From contig NZ_JBFUPW010000001.1 of the NCBI RefSeq assembly GCF_041360795.1, forward strand, positions 1,612,001-1,676,000: a stretch of 64,000 nt of DNA, read 5' to 3'. This DNA is from Arthrobacter_E sp041360795. GTDB taxonomy: Bacteria; Actinomycetota; Actinomycetes; Actinomycetales; Micrococcaceae. A program made the translations under genes and the position numbers. The notes beneath the pieces are model-generated. The model ran no database searches. It was not told the origin of the DNA and saw only the letters and a program-made list of their open reading frames with translations. Of this stretch, positions 50,485-59,814 are shown piece by piece; the stretch's first letter is position 1, and every line of letters starts with the position of its first letter.

Positions 50485-51900
50485 TCAGACTCCGCCTCCC
50501 GGCGTCGGGGTCATGTCCGGCCCGTCCCCCGTCCGGTCCAGCGGCCGCCTCCAACTGCTGTGCCGCTTGCTGGCCCAGCCGCTCAGTGCCCCGCTCAGGA
50601 TCATCCGGTGCAGCAGCGACGCCAAGCGGTGATCCGGCTCCACCACCAGAGCCCGCTCGAGCAACGCGGAGGCCTGGCTTCCCCGCCCGCGGCACCACTC
50701 GACCCAGGCCAGTCCGGTCAGCACCCCTGCCGGTGGGCGGTCCCCGGCTCGATGGAGGATGTCCTGGAGCACCGCGGCGAATCGGTTCATCCGATCCCAA
50801 TCCGGACCCGACACGCTCTCGCCCACGAACACCTCGCCGAAGATCCCCAGCCAGTTGTCCCCCACACGTCCCTCCGGTGAGTCATATCCCTCCGGTGAGT
50901 TCAGGCCGTCCGCGAGGCCATGGCCCGGTCCGGCGTGCGCAGCCGGTCCAACGGCGCCGGCCAAGACCGCTTCGGCGGCCCGCCCGCCCTCGTACGCGGT
51001 GCGCCACGAAGAACCAGCGGACACGTAGACCGCATCGCGGAGCGACGGGTCCTCAAGGGTCCGGCACAGCGCCTCAGCGGTCGCTGGCCCCGTGCCGGCT
51101 GGCTCCGGGCCGGCTGGTTCCGGACCGGCTGGTTCCGGACCGATTGGCTCCGTGCTGGCCGTTCGGCCCCGTGCTCCCTCAGTCCAGGAGGCTGAACCGT
51201 CGAGGAACGGCTCCCAGCGCTCCAGGACTTCCGGAAGGGTCAGGGACGTCGCGGGGTGGTGTTCGATGTCCACCGAGGCGTGCGGCTCCTCCCGCCCGGC
51301 GGACCCGCGGGATTCGCGAGCCTCACGGGCCTCATGGGCCCCGGGCCCTCCATCGGACGCCTTCGGCCGGGACCCCGTTCCCGGATGGGGATCCACCGCG
51401 CTCCCCTGGTAGACCAGCTCGGCGGCCAAGCGGGAGTCCCGGATGAGGTCGAGCGGATGCGGGCCGCCGTCGTCGCATGGACCGCTTCCGGTCAGCGAGC
51501 ATACGGACTCACGGCAGCCCGACCCGTTCCATCCGTCCGTGCCCACAAGCCACAGCTCGTGCACGGGGCGCCCCGCCTGACCGAGGACCCACGCCAGGAG
51601 CGCCATCAATTCAGCGCGCTCATGCCGGGCGGCGGCGACCCTGCCGGACTCGAACATCGCGACGAAGGTGCTGTCAGCGGAGGTGTCATGCTCCAGATAC
51701 GTGAGAACCGCACGCACGTAGGCGAGAAGCGATGCTCCTGACTGCTTGCGGTCCGGCAGGTCGACCCGGAGGGTGGCTCCGATGCGCCCTGACCGGGCCG
51801 TGAGACAGACGAGCGAATCCTGCGGCCAGAATCCGATGGCGTGGGGGATGTACGCCAGGATGTCCTCCGGCCCTCGGGCGGTCAGCGATGCGGTGTTCAT
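50485..51900 (-). CDS. DUF4192 domain protein
   Basis: 471 aa, soluble. The start EDILAYIPHAIGFWPQDSLVCLTARSGRIGATLRVDLP is the recognised DUF4192 opening, and a late segment with DILHRAGDRPPAGVLTGLAWVEWCRGRGSQASALLERAL reads as a TPR-like helical end. The function is unknown. A variable Pro/Glu/Gly linker in the middle is encoded by 15-bp repeats (EPAG units around 51098-51146). It lies upstream of sigA in the same direction, a neighbourhood often seen in actinobacteria. Confidence 0.83.
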   Translation of the reverse strand: MNTASLTARGPEDILAYIPHAIGFWPQDSLVCLTARSGRIGATLRVDLPDRKQSGASLLAYVRAVLTYLEHDTSADSTFVAMFESGRVAAARHERAELMALLAWVLGQAGRPVHELWLVGTDGWNGSGCRESVCSLTGSGPCDDGGPHPLDLIRDSRLAAELVYQGSAVDPHPGTGSRPKASDGGPGAHEAREARESRGSAGREEPHASVDIEHHPATSLTLPEVLERWEPFLDGSASWTEGARGRTASTEPIGPEPAGPEPAGPEPAGTGPATAEALCRTLEDPSLRDAVYVSAGSSWRTAYEGGRAAEAVLAGAVGPAAHAGPGHGLADGLNSPEGYDSPEGRVGDNWLGIFGEVFVGESVSGPDWDRMNRFAAVLQDILHRAGDRPPAGVLTGLAWVEWCRGRGSQASALLERALVVEPDHRLASLLHRMILSGALSGWASKRHSSWRRPLDRTGDGPDMTPTPGGGV

Positions 51901-52041
51901 GACTCCAGCCTCGCGGGGGAAGGAAGGCGGGGGCTGGGCGAACGTCCCTATGTGGACGGGGAGGCGCAGAGGGCTTGTGGGATCGGGGGTCAGGCCCGGG
52001 ACCGCCGAAGTCCCGGAAACACGCCCGGCGCCATACTCAAT

Positions 52042-53367
52042 TCACCGGTTGCCGCGCCGCGAGCGCTCCCAGAGCACGCGTGCCAGAGGGCGGGGCGTGA
52101 CGCCGGCCGCTTGCCGGGCCCGCCGTCGGACCACCGCCACGGCGATCATGCCCACCAGCAGGAAGAGCAGCTGTGTGGACATGGCGATCCGGAACGGTTC
52201 GAGCCCATACAGCTCCCCTCGGGAGAACCCGCTCGCATTGAGCAGATCGAGCACCAGTCCGATCACGTACATGCTCAGCAGGGCCGCCACGAAGCCGCCC
52301 ACGTTGACGATCCCGGTCGCGGTGCCGATGCGCTCCACCGGGTTGGACGTCCGGGCGAAGTCGAACCCGATCATGGACGCCGGGCCGCCGATCCCCATCA
52401 CCACGACCAGAGCGATGAGCAGCCAGAGCGGCGCCCGTCCCGGCCACAGGAGCACCGCCAGCCACCCGGCACCCGTGACGAGGGAGACCAGGAGGACCAT
52501 CGAGGAACGCCGGACCGGGTACAGGGACACGAACCTGCCGAAGAAGGGACCGGAGACCATGGCCACCAGCACGAAGAGACTCATGACGGCCGAGGCGGTC
52601 CCCCGGTCCAGCCCTTCGGCCGAGATGAGGAAGGGGTAGCCCCAGGCCATGGCGAACACGGTGCCGGCGAAGGGAGTGGTGAAGTGACTCCACAGCCCCA
52701 GACGGGTGCCGGGCTCGCGCCATGATTCGGCCAGGGCATGACCGATCTGCCGGAGCCCGCCCGAGGACTGCGAGCGCGCCCGGCCCTGCGGGGTGTCCCG
52801 GAGCAGCGCGACCACCAGGACACAGGCCAGCGCGGACAGGGCCGCCAGCGACAGGAAGGCGGGGGTCCACGCCGTGGAGTGCAGGAGCAAAGCGAAGGGG
52901 ATGACGCTGACGAGTTGTCCGAGCTGCCCCACCATTCCGGTGAACTGCGTCATGAGCGGCACGGTCCGGGCCGGGAACCAGGCGGGGATCAGCCGCAGCA
53001 CCGACACGAAGGTCGCCGCGTCCCCGGCGCCGACCAGCACCCGACCAACGACGCCGGCCGCCACCGAGTCGGCGGCCGCCAGCTGTGCTTGCCCCAGGAA
53101 CATGAGGAACGCGCCCATCGCGATCATGTTGCGGGGGCCGAGCCGGTCCACCAGGACCCCCACCGGGATCTGGAGGCCCGCATACACGAGCAATTGCAGC
53201 ACGGAGAACGCGGAGATCGCCGCGGCGCTGGCGTGGAACCGGTCGGTGGCCTCGAGCCCCGCGACCCCGAAGGAGGTTCGCTGTGTCACCGCCACCAGAT
53301 AGGCGAAGACTCCGATACCCCACATCACCCAGGAACGCACGCTGCTCACGGGTCCATTCTTCCGCAT
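52042..53367 (-). CDS. MFS transporter
   Basis: 441 aa, 12 probable transmembrane helices. The N-terminal half has VGVLVDRLGPRNMIAMGA (loop 2-3 motif) and GRVLVGAGDAATFVSVLRLIPAWFP; the C-terminal half has SGPFFGRFVSLYPVRRSS and FDFARTSNPVERIGTATGIVNVGGF. These resemble the anion:cation symporter and nitrate/sulphonate-type MFS groups without fixing a substrate. ATG start. A shifted overlapping frame on the same strand is not real. Confidence 0.87.
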   Translation of the reverse strand: MRKNGPVSSVRSWVMWGIGVFAYLVAVTQRTSFGVAGLEATDRFHASAAAISAFSVLQLLVYAGLQIPVGVLVDRLGPRNMIAMGAFLMFLGQAQLAAADSVAAGVVGRVLVGAGDAATFVSVLRLIPAWFPARTVPLMTQFTGMVGQLGQLVSVIPFALLLHSTAWTPAFLSLAALSALACVLVVALLRDTPQGRARSQSSGGLRQIGHALAESWREPGTRLGLWSHFTTPFAGTVFAMAWGYPFLISAEGLDRGTASAVMSLFVLVAMVSGPFFGRFVSLYPVRRSSMVLLVSLVTGAGWLAVLLWPGRAPLWLLIALVVVMGIGGPASMIGFDFARTSNPVERIGTATGIVNVGGFVAALLSMYVIGLVLDLLNASGFSRGELYGLEPFRIAMSTQLLFLLVGMIAVAVVRRRARQAAGVTPRPLARVLWERSRRGNR

Positions 53368-53445
53368 GTGGCCGGACCCGTTCGGCGCGGCCCGGATGAG
53401 GACCGGGTCACGCTCTCTTCACGGCGTCCGCGAAGGGCCTCTCGC

Positions 53446-54495
53446 TCAGGCGCCGCCGGGCTGGTGGCCGTGCCCGGGCATGCCGTCCTCCGCGTCACTG
53501 CCGGCGTCCGACTCGTCGCCGCGCTCGGCGTCGTCGTCATCCTGGCTCAGCAGTTCCTGCGCAAGGTACGCCTCCACCGCGGCGCCGAGGGATTCGGCGC
53601 TGGGCAATTCGTCGTTCTCATCGGCGAGGAGTGACCGGCGCACCGTGTTCTCACTGTGCTGGTCGTACCGCTCCTCAAGGTTGCGCACCACCTGCTGCAC
53701 GTCCTCGCTGGCCTCCATCTGCTCGGCGATCTGCCGGGCGACGTCGCGCGCCACCTCGCGCAGGCGGTCGGACGGCAGCATCAGATTCGCGGCGGCGCCC
53801 AGGTATTCCATCCCGGCGACGGCGGCCTGCGGGTACTCCGCATCGGCCACGTAATGGGGCACGTGGATCACATACCCCGCCACATTGCGCTTCGCCGCGA
53901 TCAGCTTCAGCTCCAGGACGTGGCCGATCGCCGCGGGGAACTCGACGGTCGGGCGCCAGACGGAGATGCCTTCGATGAGCTCGGGGCGGTTGCCGTGCAC
54001 CGTGACGCCGACGGGGCGGGTATGCGGCACCGGCATGGGGATCGCGTGGACCCACGTCACCAGATTCACGTCCAACTGCTCCACGAGACCCACGACCGCA
54101 CGCGCGAAGCGCTCCCACTGAAGATCGGGTTCGAAGCCTGCCAGGAAGAGGAAGGGGGTGCCGAGCGGATCCTCCAGCACGTACAGCGCGAGCCGCGGCG
54201 GAGCGTAGTCCTGCAGGTGGTCCTCGGCGAATGTCAGGTGCGGGCGCCGCGAACGGTAGTCGAGGAGCTGATCCGCGTCGAAGACGGCGACGGGCCGCAC
54301 CGACGGGGAATCAAGCAGCTCACCGGAGATCTGCCGGACCACGTGTCCCGCGTCGGCGAACCCGGTGAACGCCATGAGCAGGTTGAGTCCCTTCAGTGAC
54401 GGGTCCTGCAGAAGCTCGTCATCCGCACGGTAGAGCCCGGCAGGATCCAGCAGCGCTCCATACGTCTGGTCGAACAAAGTACCCCTCCACACCAT
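53446..54495 (-). CDS. PAC2 family protein
   Basis: 349 aa from the chosen ATG. PAC2-fold proteins in actinobacteria resemble proteasome assembly chaperones; their function is not firmly known. Recognised segments are LLMAFTGFADAGHVVRQISGELL, TWVHAIPMPVPHTRPVGVTVHGN and RNVAGYVIHVPHYVADAEYPQAAVAGMEYL. The last 60 residues are acidic and probably disordered. The start is uncertain: an upstream TTG at 54513 and a downstream TTG with GGAGGGG are alternatives. It is divergent from pepA. Confidence 0.85.
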   Translation of the reverse strand: MVWRGTLFDQTYGALLDPAGLYRADDELLQDPSLKGLNLLMAFTGFADAGHVVRQISGELLDSPSVRPVAVFDADQLLDYRSRRPHLTFAEDHLQDYAPPRLALYVLEDPLGTPFLFLAGFEPDLQWERFARAVVGLVEQLDVNLVTWVHAIPMPVPHTRPVGVTVHGNRPELIEGISVWRPTVEFPAAIGHVLELKLIAAKRNVAGYVIHVPHYVADAEYPQAAVAGMEYLGAAANLMLPSDRLREVARDVARQIAEQMEASEDVQQVVRNLEERYDQHSENTVRRSLLADENDELPSAESLGAAVEAYLAQELLSQDDDDAERGDESDAGSDAEDGMPGHGHQPGGA

Positions 54496-54692
54496 CCGGC
54501 CCCCGGCCGGCAATCGTCGTCCTGATTGATTTACTGCTCAACGTTCGGGGACGCCCTTGCATTCCCGCACAGCCTTTCCACCAGCGTCACGGGCTACGAT
54601 CTTAGATGGTGAAGGACGCCACATCGCGTCCGCACCATTGAACATGTGCGACAAGGATGTCCACCCGTACACCAGAAGTGAGGCAGGAACTC

Positions 54693-56195
54693 GTGGCCAA
54701 GAGCAACGAAGTCACCCTTGAAACAGTCAGCGGCGATCTGCGGAAGAAGCCCAGCGACGTCGTGGTCATCGGCGTCCGCCAGGGCAAGGAGGGCCCGGAA
54801 CTCGCCGCCAGCCCCCTGAGCGCCAAGGCATCCGAGGCCATCCAGTCCTCCCTGGCTCTGCTCGGCGTCACCGGCGCCGCGGATCAGCTGCACCGGCTGC
54901 CCGGAGTTCCGGAGCTGGGCGCCGAGGTCATCGCCCTGGCGGGCCTGGGCAAGAAGGACGACGCCGAGTCGCTCCGCCGCGCCGCCGGCTCGGCCGTGCG
55001 CCAGCTCGCCGGGACCACCACGGTGACGCTCGCCCTCCCCGCGCAGGACGAGACCGCTCTCGCCGCGATCGCCGAGGGCGCCGCTCTGGGCGCTTACGCG
55101 TTCCACGAGTTCCGCTCCACCCGTGACGGACTCAAGTCGCCCGTCACCACCGTCCGGATCCACAGCGGACTCGCGGGCAGCCCGGCGGCGAAGGCCGCCC
55201 TGAAGAAGGCCGCCGTCGTCGGACGCTACGTCAACGCGACCCGTGACCTGGTGAACCAGCCGCCGAACGCGCTCTACCCGGAGACGTTCGCGGCGGCCGC
55301 GAAGGATGCCGCGAAGTCGCTCCCCGTCAAGGTGACCGTGTGGGATGAGAAGCGCCTCGAGAAGGAAGGCTTCGGCGGCATCCTGGGCGTCGGCAAGGGC
55401 TCCGCCCGTCCCCCGCGCCTGGTCAAGGTCGAGTACACGCCCGCCAAGGCGCAGGCTCACGTGGCACTCGTCGGCAAGGGCATCACCTTCGACACCGGCG
55501 GGATCTCCCTGAAGCCGCCGGCGAACATGGACGAGATGAAGAGCGACATGGCGGGCGCCGCCACGGTCCTCAACGCCGCTCTCGCAGCCGCCGAGCTCGG
55601 CCTGCCGGTCAAGGTCACGGCCTGGCTCTGCATCGCGGAGAACATGCCCGGCGGGAACGCTCAGCGCCCCTCCGACGTCATGACCATCTTCGGCGGCAAG
55701 ACCGTCGAGGTCCTGAACACCGACGCCGAGGGCCGCCTCGTCATGGCGGACGGCCTCGTGGCCGCGAGCCAGGAGCAGCCGGATGTGGTGATCGACGTCG
55801 CGACCCTCACGGGCGCGCAGCTCATCGCCCTGGGGGACCGCACTGCCGGCCTCATGGGCGACGAGGGCGTCACCCAGGCGCTCAAGGCCTCCGCGGACGC
55901 CGCGGGTGAGCTCATGTGGGCCATGCCGATCCCGGAGGAACTGCGCCCAAGCCTCGACTCCGAGGTGGCCGATCTGGCCAACATCGGAGCCCGTCACGGC
56001 GGCATGATGACCGCGGCCGCCTTCCTGCGGGAGTTCGTCGGTGAAGACGCCACCGGCGAGCCCATCTCCTGGGCTCACATCGACATCGCCGGACCGTCCT
56101 TCAACAACGGCTCCCCCTACGGCTACACGCCGAAGAAGGCCACCGGCATGGCCGTCCGCGCCCTCGTCGAGTACGTGGCGGGCCTGGCCTCCTGA
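54693..56195 (+). CDS. pepA: Leucyl aminopeptidase (M17)
   Basis: 500 aa. A cytosolic two-metal aminopeptidase. The catalytic C-terminal domain shows LVGKGITFDTGGISLKP (metal and active-site Lys), MKSDMAGAA, the signature NTDAEGRL, and VIDVATLTGA. The smaller N-terminal macro-like domain precedes it. The GTG at 54693 is preceded by AGGCAGGAAC and gives the usual N-terminus; an in-frame ATG at 54657 has poor spacing. A large nested hairpin lies 15 bp past the stop. Confidence 0.95.
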   Translation: MAKSNEVTLETVSGDLRKKPSDVVVIGVRQGKEGPELAASPLSAKASEAIQSSLALLGVTGAADQLHRLPGVPELGAEVIALAGLGKKDDAESLRRAAGSAVRQLAGTTTVTLALPAQDETALAAIAEGAALGAYAFHEFRSTRDGLKSPVTTVRIHSGLAGSPAAKAALKKAAVVGRYVNATRDLVNQPPNALYPETFAAAAKDAAKSLPVKVTVWDEKRLEKEGFGGILGVGKGSARPPRLVKVEYTPAKAQAHVALVGKGITFDTGGISLKPPANMDEMKSDMAGAATVLNAALAAAELGLPVKVTAWLCIAENMPGGNAQRPSDVMTIFGGKTVEVLNTDAEGRLVMADGLVAASQEQPDVVIDVATLTGAQLIALGDRTAGLMGDEGVTQALKASADAAGELMWAMPIPEELRPSLDSEVADLANIGARHGGMMTAAAFLREFVGEDATGEPISWAHIDIAGPSFNNGSPYGYTPKKATGMAVRALVEYVAGLAS

Positions 56196-56210
56196 TCAGC
56201 CCCGCACCCG

Positions 56211-56280
56211 CCGGCGCGGCGACTTTCTGAGGACCGTTCATTAAATGAACGTGAGTCACAGCACAAGGTCGCCGCGCCGG
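56211..56280 (+). terminator. Nested hairpin after pepA with internal palindrome
   Basis: Outer arms 56211-56223 and 56268-56280 form a 13-bp perfect stem. In the loop, CGTTCATT-A-AATGAACG (56235-56251) is a second perfect inverted repeat. The sequence continues ACCTCTTTA. It probably ends pepA; the inner AT-rich palindrome is unusual for a terminator loop. Confidence 0.75.
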
Positions 56281-56472
56281 ACCTCTTTAAGGTGCACCAT
56301 TGTTGGGGGTGACGCTAAGGTGAAAGCGAATGGCTCTGTGGCTGTTTCCCAGGCAGTCACAAAAGCATGACCACTGCAGAAGAACCCGACCTGCTGGCAT
56401 AATCGCCGCAGGAAAAGTTCCAGACCAGAGGGTGCCATCCGGCACCATCTCGACAACTCAGGGAGCGTCCAC

Positions 56473-57852
56473 GTGGCCGAAGCGGCAACTGCGCAAGAAT
56501 TCGACATCCTCGTCCTCGGCGGCGGCAGCGCGGGATACTCCGCAGCCATCCGCGCGACGGAGCTGGGCATGACGGTGGGCCTCGTGGAGCGGGCCAAGCT
56601 GGGCGGCACCTGCCTGCACACCGGCTGTATCCCCACGAAGGCCTACCTGCACTCGGCAGAACTGGCCGACAACGCCCGCGAGGGCGCAAAGTACGGCGTC
56701 AACACCACGCTCGACTCGATCGACCTGGGCAAGGTCCGCGATCACAAGAACGGCATCGTCGCCGGCAAGCACAAGGGCCTGACCGGTCTTCTCAAGATGA
56801 AGAAGGTCAACGTCATCGAGGGCGAAGGCCAGCTCACCGCGCCGGACACCATCACCGTCGATGGCGTCCCGTACAAGGGCAAGAACATCATCCTCGCCAC
56901 CGGCTCCACCTCCAAGACCATGGGTCTGCAGATCGGCGGCCGGGTCATCACCTCCACCGAGGCCCTCGAGATGGGCGAACTGCCCTCCTCCGCCATCGTC
57001 CTGGGCGGTGGCGTGATCGGCGTCGAGTTCGCCTCCATGTGGAACTCCTTCGGCGTGGACGTCACCATCGTGGAAGGCCTGCCTTCCCTGGTCCCCAACG
57101 AGGACCCCGCGATCATCAAGGTCCTGGAGCGCGAGTTCAAGAAGAAGGGCATCAAGTTCAAGACTGGCGTCTTCTTCGAGAAGGTCGAGCAGGACGAGAA
57201 CCAGGCCACCGTGACCCTGGCAGACGGCACGTCCGTCTCCGCAGACATCGTCCTCGTCGCCGTGGGCCGTGGCCCCGTCACCGAGGGCTTCGGCTTCGCC
57301 GAGCAGGGCGTGACCCTGGACCGCGGCTTCGTCATCACCAACGAGCGCCTGCACACCGCCGTGGGCAACATCTACGCGATCGGTGACATCGTCCCGGGCG
57401 TGCAGCTGGCCCACCGCGGCTACCAGCAGGGCATCTTCGTCGCCGAGGAGATCGCCGGCCTGAACCCGGTGGTCGTCGAGGACGTCAACATCCCGAAGGT
57501 CACCTTCTGCGAGCCCGAGATCATGTCCGTGGGCTACTCCCAGCCCAAGGCCGAGGAGAAGTTCGGCAAGGACAACATCGAGACCCAGGAGTACAACCTG
57601 GCCGGCAACGGCAAGTCCTCCATCCTCGGCACTTCGGGCATCGTCAAGATGATCCGCGTGAAGAACGGCCCGATCGTCGGCGTCACCGGCATCGGCGGCC
57701 GCTTCGGCGAGCAGGTCGGCGAGGCCCAGCTCATCGTGAACTGGGAGGCCTTCCCGGAGGATGTCGCCACCCTGATCCACGCCCACCCGACGCAGAACGA
57801 ATCCCTCGGCGAGGCCGCACTGGCACTGGCCGGAAAGCCGCTGCACGGCTGA
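56473..57852 (+). CDS. lpdA: Dihydrolipoamide dehydrogenase (E3)
   Basis: 459 aa. E3 reoxidises the lipoyl groups of 2-oxo acid dehydrogenase complexes. FAD-binding ILVLGGGSAGYSAAIRA, redox-active GGTCLHTGCIP (Cys47 and Cys52), NAD-binding IVLGGGVIGVEFASMW, GDIVPG, and the C-terminal HAHPTQNES (catalytic His438 and Glu443) are complete. GTG start with AGGGAGCG upstream. sucB follows, but a GC-rich hairpin (57860-57892) separates them. Confidence 0.97.
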   Translation: MAEAATAQEFDILVLGGGSAGYSAAIRATELGMTVGLVERAKLGGTCLHTGCIPTKAYLHSAELADNAREGAKYGVNTTLDSIDLGKVRDHKNGIVAGKHKGLTGLLKMKKVNVIEGEGQLTAPDTITVDGVPYKGKNIILATGSTSKTMGLQIGGRVITSTEALEMGELPSSAIVLGGGVIGVEFASMWNSFGVDVTIVEGLPSLVPNEDPAIIKVLEREFKKKGIKFKTGVFFEKVEQDENQATVTLADGTSVSADIVLVAVGRGPVTEGFGFAEQGVTLDRGFVITNERLHTAVGNIYAIGDIVPGVQLAHRGYQQGIFVAEEIAGLNPVVVEDVNIPKVTFCEPEIMSVGYSQPKAEEKFGKDNIETQEYNLAGNGKSSILGTSGIVKMIRVKNGPIVGVTGIGGRFGEQVGEAQLIVNWEAFPEDVATLIHAHPTQNESLGEAALALAGKPLHG

Positions 57853-57859
57853 GACCCCC

Positions 57860-57892
57860 GGGCCGGGGCGCCTGAGACAGGCGCCCCGGCCC
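57860..57892 (+). terminator. Hairpin between lpdA and sucB
   Basis: 13-bp perfect stem (57860-57872 with 57880-57892), loop of 7 nt, not followed by a T-run. It may reduce read-through into sucB, which has its own CTAAGGAGAA ribosome binding site. Confidence 0.75.
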
Positions 57893-57975
57893 ACCCCTGG
57901 AGGGCCTCTCAGAATGACCGGTCCCCCACACCAGATTTTCACCGCATTTAGATCACTAAGGAGAACGGGGACGAC

Positions 57976-59712
57976 ATGTCTGAATCCGTTAACTTGCCCG
58001 CACTCGGCGAGAGCGTCACGGAAGGTACCGTCACCCGCTGGCTGAAGTCCGTTGGCGACCGCGTCGAAGTGGACGAGCCGCTGCTGGAGGTTTCCACCGA
58101 CAAGGTCGACACCGAGATCCCGTCCCCGATCGCCGGTGTGATCGAGCAGATCCTGGTCGCCGAGGACGAGGTCGCCGAGGTCGGCGCCGCCCTGGTCGTC
58201 ATCGGCGACGGCTCGGGCTCCGGCGAGGCACCTGCCGCACCCGCCCCGGCCGAGGAAGCCGCTCCCGCACCTGCCGCAGAGGCCCCGGCCGCTCCTGCCC
58301 CTGCCGCCGAGGCCGCGCCCGCCGCTGAGGCTCCCGCCGCACCGGCCGGCGAAGGCACCGAGGTCACCCTCCCCGCGCTGGGCGAGTCCGTCACCGAGGG
58401 CACCGTCACCCGCTGGCTCAAGGCCGTGGGCGACTCCGTCGAGGTCGACGAGCCGCTCCTGGAGGTCTCCACCGACAAGGTCGACACCGAGATCCCGTCC
58501 CCCGTGGCCGGCACCCTGCTGGAGATCCGCGTGAACGAGGACGACACCGCCGAGGTGGGCTCCGTTCTCGCCGTCATCGGCGCCGCAGGCGCCGCTGCCC
58601 CGGCCGCCGCTCCCGGACCCGCCGCGCCTGCTGCTGCTCCGGCACCGGCTGCTGCGCCCGCTGCACCCGCTCCTGCTGCAGCCCCGGCACCCGCCGCGGC
58701 CCCTGCGCCCGCAGCTCCCGCAGCCGCTCCGGCCCCCGCCGCTGCGCCCGCTCCGGCAGCCGCTCCGGCACCCGCCGCGGCCCCGTCCGACGCCGAGTCC
58801 TACGTGACCCCGCTCGTGCGTAAGCTCGCCAAGGACAACGGCATCGACCTCGCATCCGTCTCCGGCAGCGGCGTCGGCGGTCGCATCCGCAAGCAGGACG
58901 TCCAGGCGGCCATCGAGGCCAAGAAGGCCGCGGCTCCCGCACCGGCAGCAGCTCCGGCTCCCGCCGCTCCCGCCGTCGTCGCCTCCTCGCTGCGCGGCAC
59001 CACGGAGAAGGCCCCTCGCATCCGCCAGGTCATCGCCCGCCGCATGCGGGAGTCCCTGGAGGTGTCCACTCAGCTGACCCAGGTCCACGAGATCGACATG
59101 ACCCGCATCGTCAAGCTGCGGGCATCGGCCAAGAACAACTTCAAGGCCGTCAACGGTGTCAACCTCACGTACCTGCCCTTCATCGCCAAGGCCGTGGCCG
59201 AAGCACTGAAGGCGCACCCGAAGCTGAACGCCGAGTACAACGAAGAGACTCAGCAGATCACTTACCACAACGCCGAGCACCTGGCCTTCGCCGTCGACAC
59301 CGACAAGGGCCTCCTGGTCCCCGTCGTGTCGAACGCCGGTGACCTGAACCTCGCCGGCCTGGCAGGCAAGATCGCCGACGTCGCCAACCGCACCCGCAGC
59401 GGGAAGATCGGTCCGGACGAGCTGTCCGGCGGCACCTTCTCCATCACCAACATCGGTTCGGTGGGCGCACTCTTCGACACGCCGATCATCAACCAGCCGC
59501 AGGTCGCCATCCTCGGCACCGGCGCGATCGTCAAGCGCCCGATGGTCGTCACCGATGTGGACGGCAACGACTCGATCGCCATCCGCCACATGATGTACCT
59601 GTGCCTGACCTACGATCACCGCCTGGTGGACGGCGCCGACGCCGGCCGCTTCCTCCAGACGGTCAAGGCTCGCCTGGAAGGCGGCGCGTTCGAGGGTGAC
59701 CTCGGACTGTAA
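57976..59712 (+). CDS. sucB: Dihydrolipoamide acyltransferase E2 (2-oxoglutarate dehydrogenase type)
   Basis: 578 aa. Two lipoyl domains (lipoyl-Lys43 and Lys168 in VSTDKVDTE), each followed by a long Ala/Pro linker, then a peripheral subunit-binding domain (YVTPLVRKLAKDNGIDLASVSGSGVGGRIRKQDVQ) and the catalytic domain with the CLTYDHRLVDG signature (His548). The name SucB follows the succinyltransferase-type family annotation; this two-lipoyl actinobacterial E2 is also used by pyruvate dehydrogenase in some relatives. ATG start with AAGGAGAA. No lipA or lipB follows within the window; a terminator comes next. Confidence 0.93.
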   Translation: MSESVNLPALGESVTEGTVTRWLKSVGDRVEVDEPLLEVSTDKVDTEIPSPIAGVIEQILVAEDEVAEVGAALVVIGDGSGSGEAPAAPAPAEEAAPAPAAEAPAAPAPAAEAAPAAEAPAAPAGEGTEVTLPALGESVTEGTVTRWLKAVGDSVEVDEPLLEVSTDKVDTEIPSPVAGTLLEIRVNEDDTAEVGSVLAVIGAAGAAAPAAAPGPAAPAAAPAPAAAPAAPAPAAAPAPAAAPAPAAPAAAPAPAAAPAPAAAPAPAAAPSDAESYVTPLVRKLAKDNGIDLASVSGSGVGGRIRKQDVQAAIEAKKAAAPAPAAAPAPAAPAVVASSLRGTTEKAPRIRQVIARRMRESLEVSTQLTQVHEIDMTRIVKLRASAKNNFKAVNGVNLTYLPFIAKAVAEALKAHPKLNAEYNEETQQITYHNAEHLAFAVDTDKGLLVPVVSNAGDLNLAGLAGKIADVANRTRSGKIGPDELSGGTFSITNIGSVGALFDTPIINQPQVAILGTGAIVKRPMVVTDVDGNDSIAIRHMMYLCLTYDHRLVDGADAGRFLQTVKARLEGGAFEGDLGL

Positions 59713-59727
59713 GTCTCCACGCAGCAC

Positions 59728-59767
59728 ACGACGGCGGCCCGAACTTTGAAGTGCGGGCCGCCGTCGT
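59728..59767 (+). terminator. sucB terminator, ACGACGGCGG core
   Basis: 14-bp perfect stem (59728-59741 with 59754-59767), 12-nt loop, followed by TCTACGG. Confidence 0.85.
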
Positions 59768-59814
59768 TCTACGGTCGGTAGAACTTTCTGACAGAGTGTC
59801 GCTAAACTGGACGC

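Noticed and set aside
52037..53323. Second open frame on the same strand inside the 52042 MFS gene
   Set aside because: Frame-shifted shadow rich in Arg/Gly/Pro without membrane segments.
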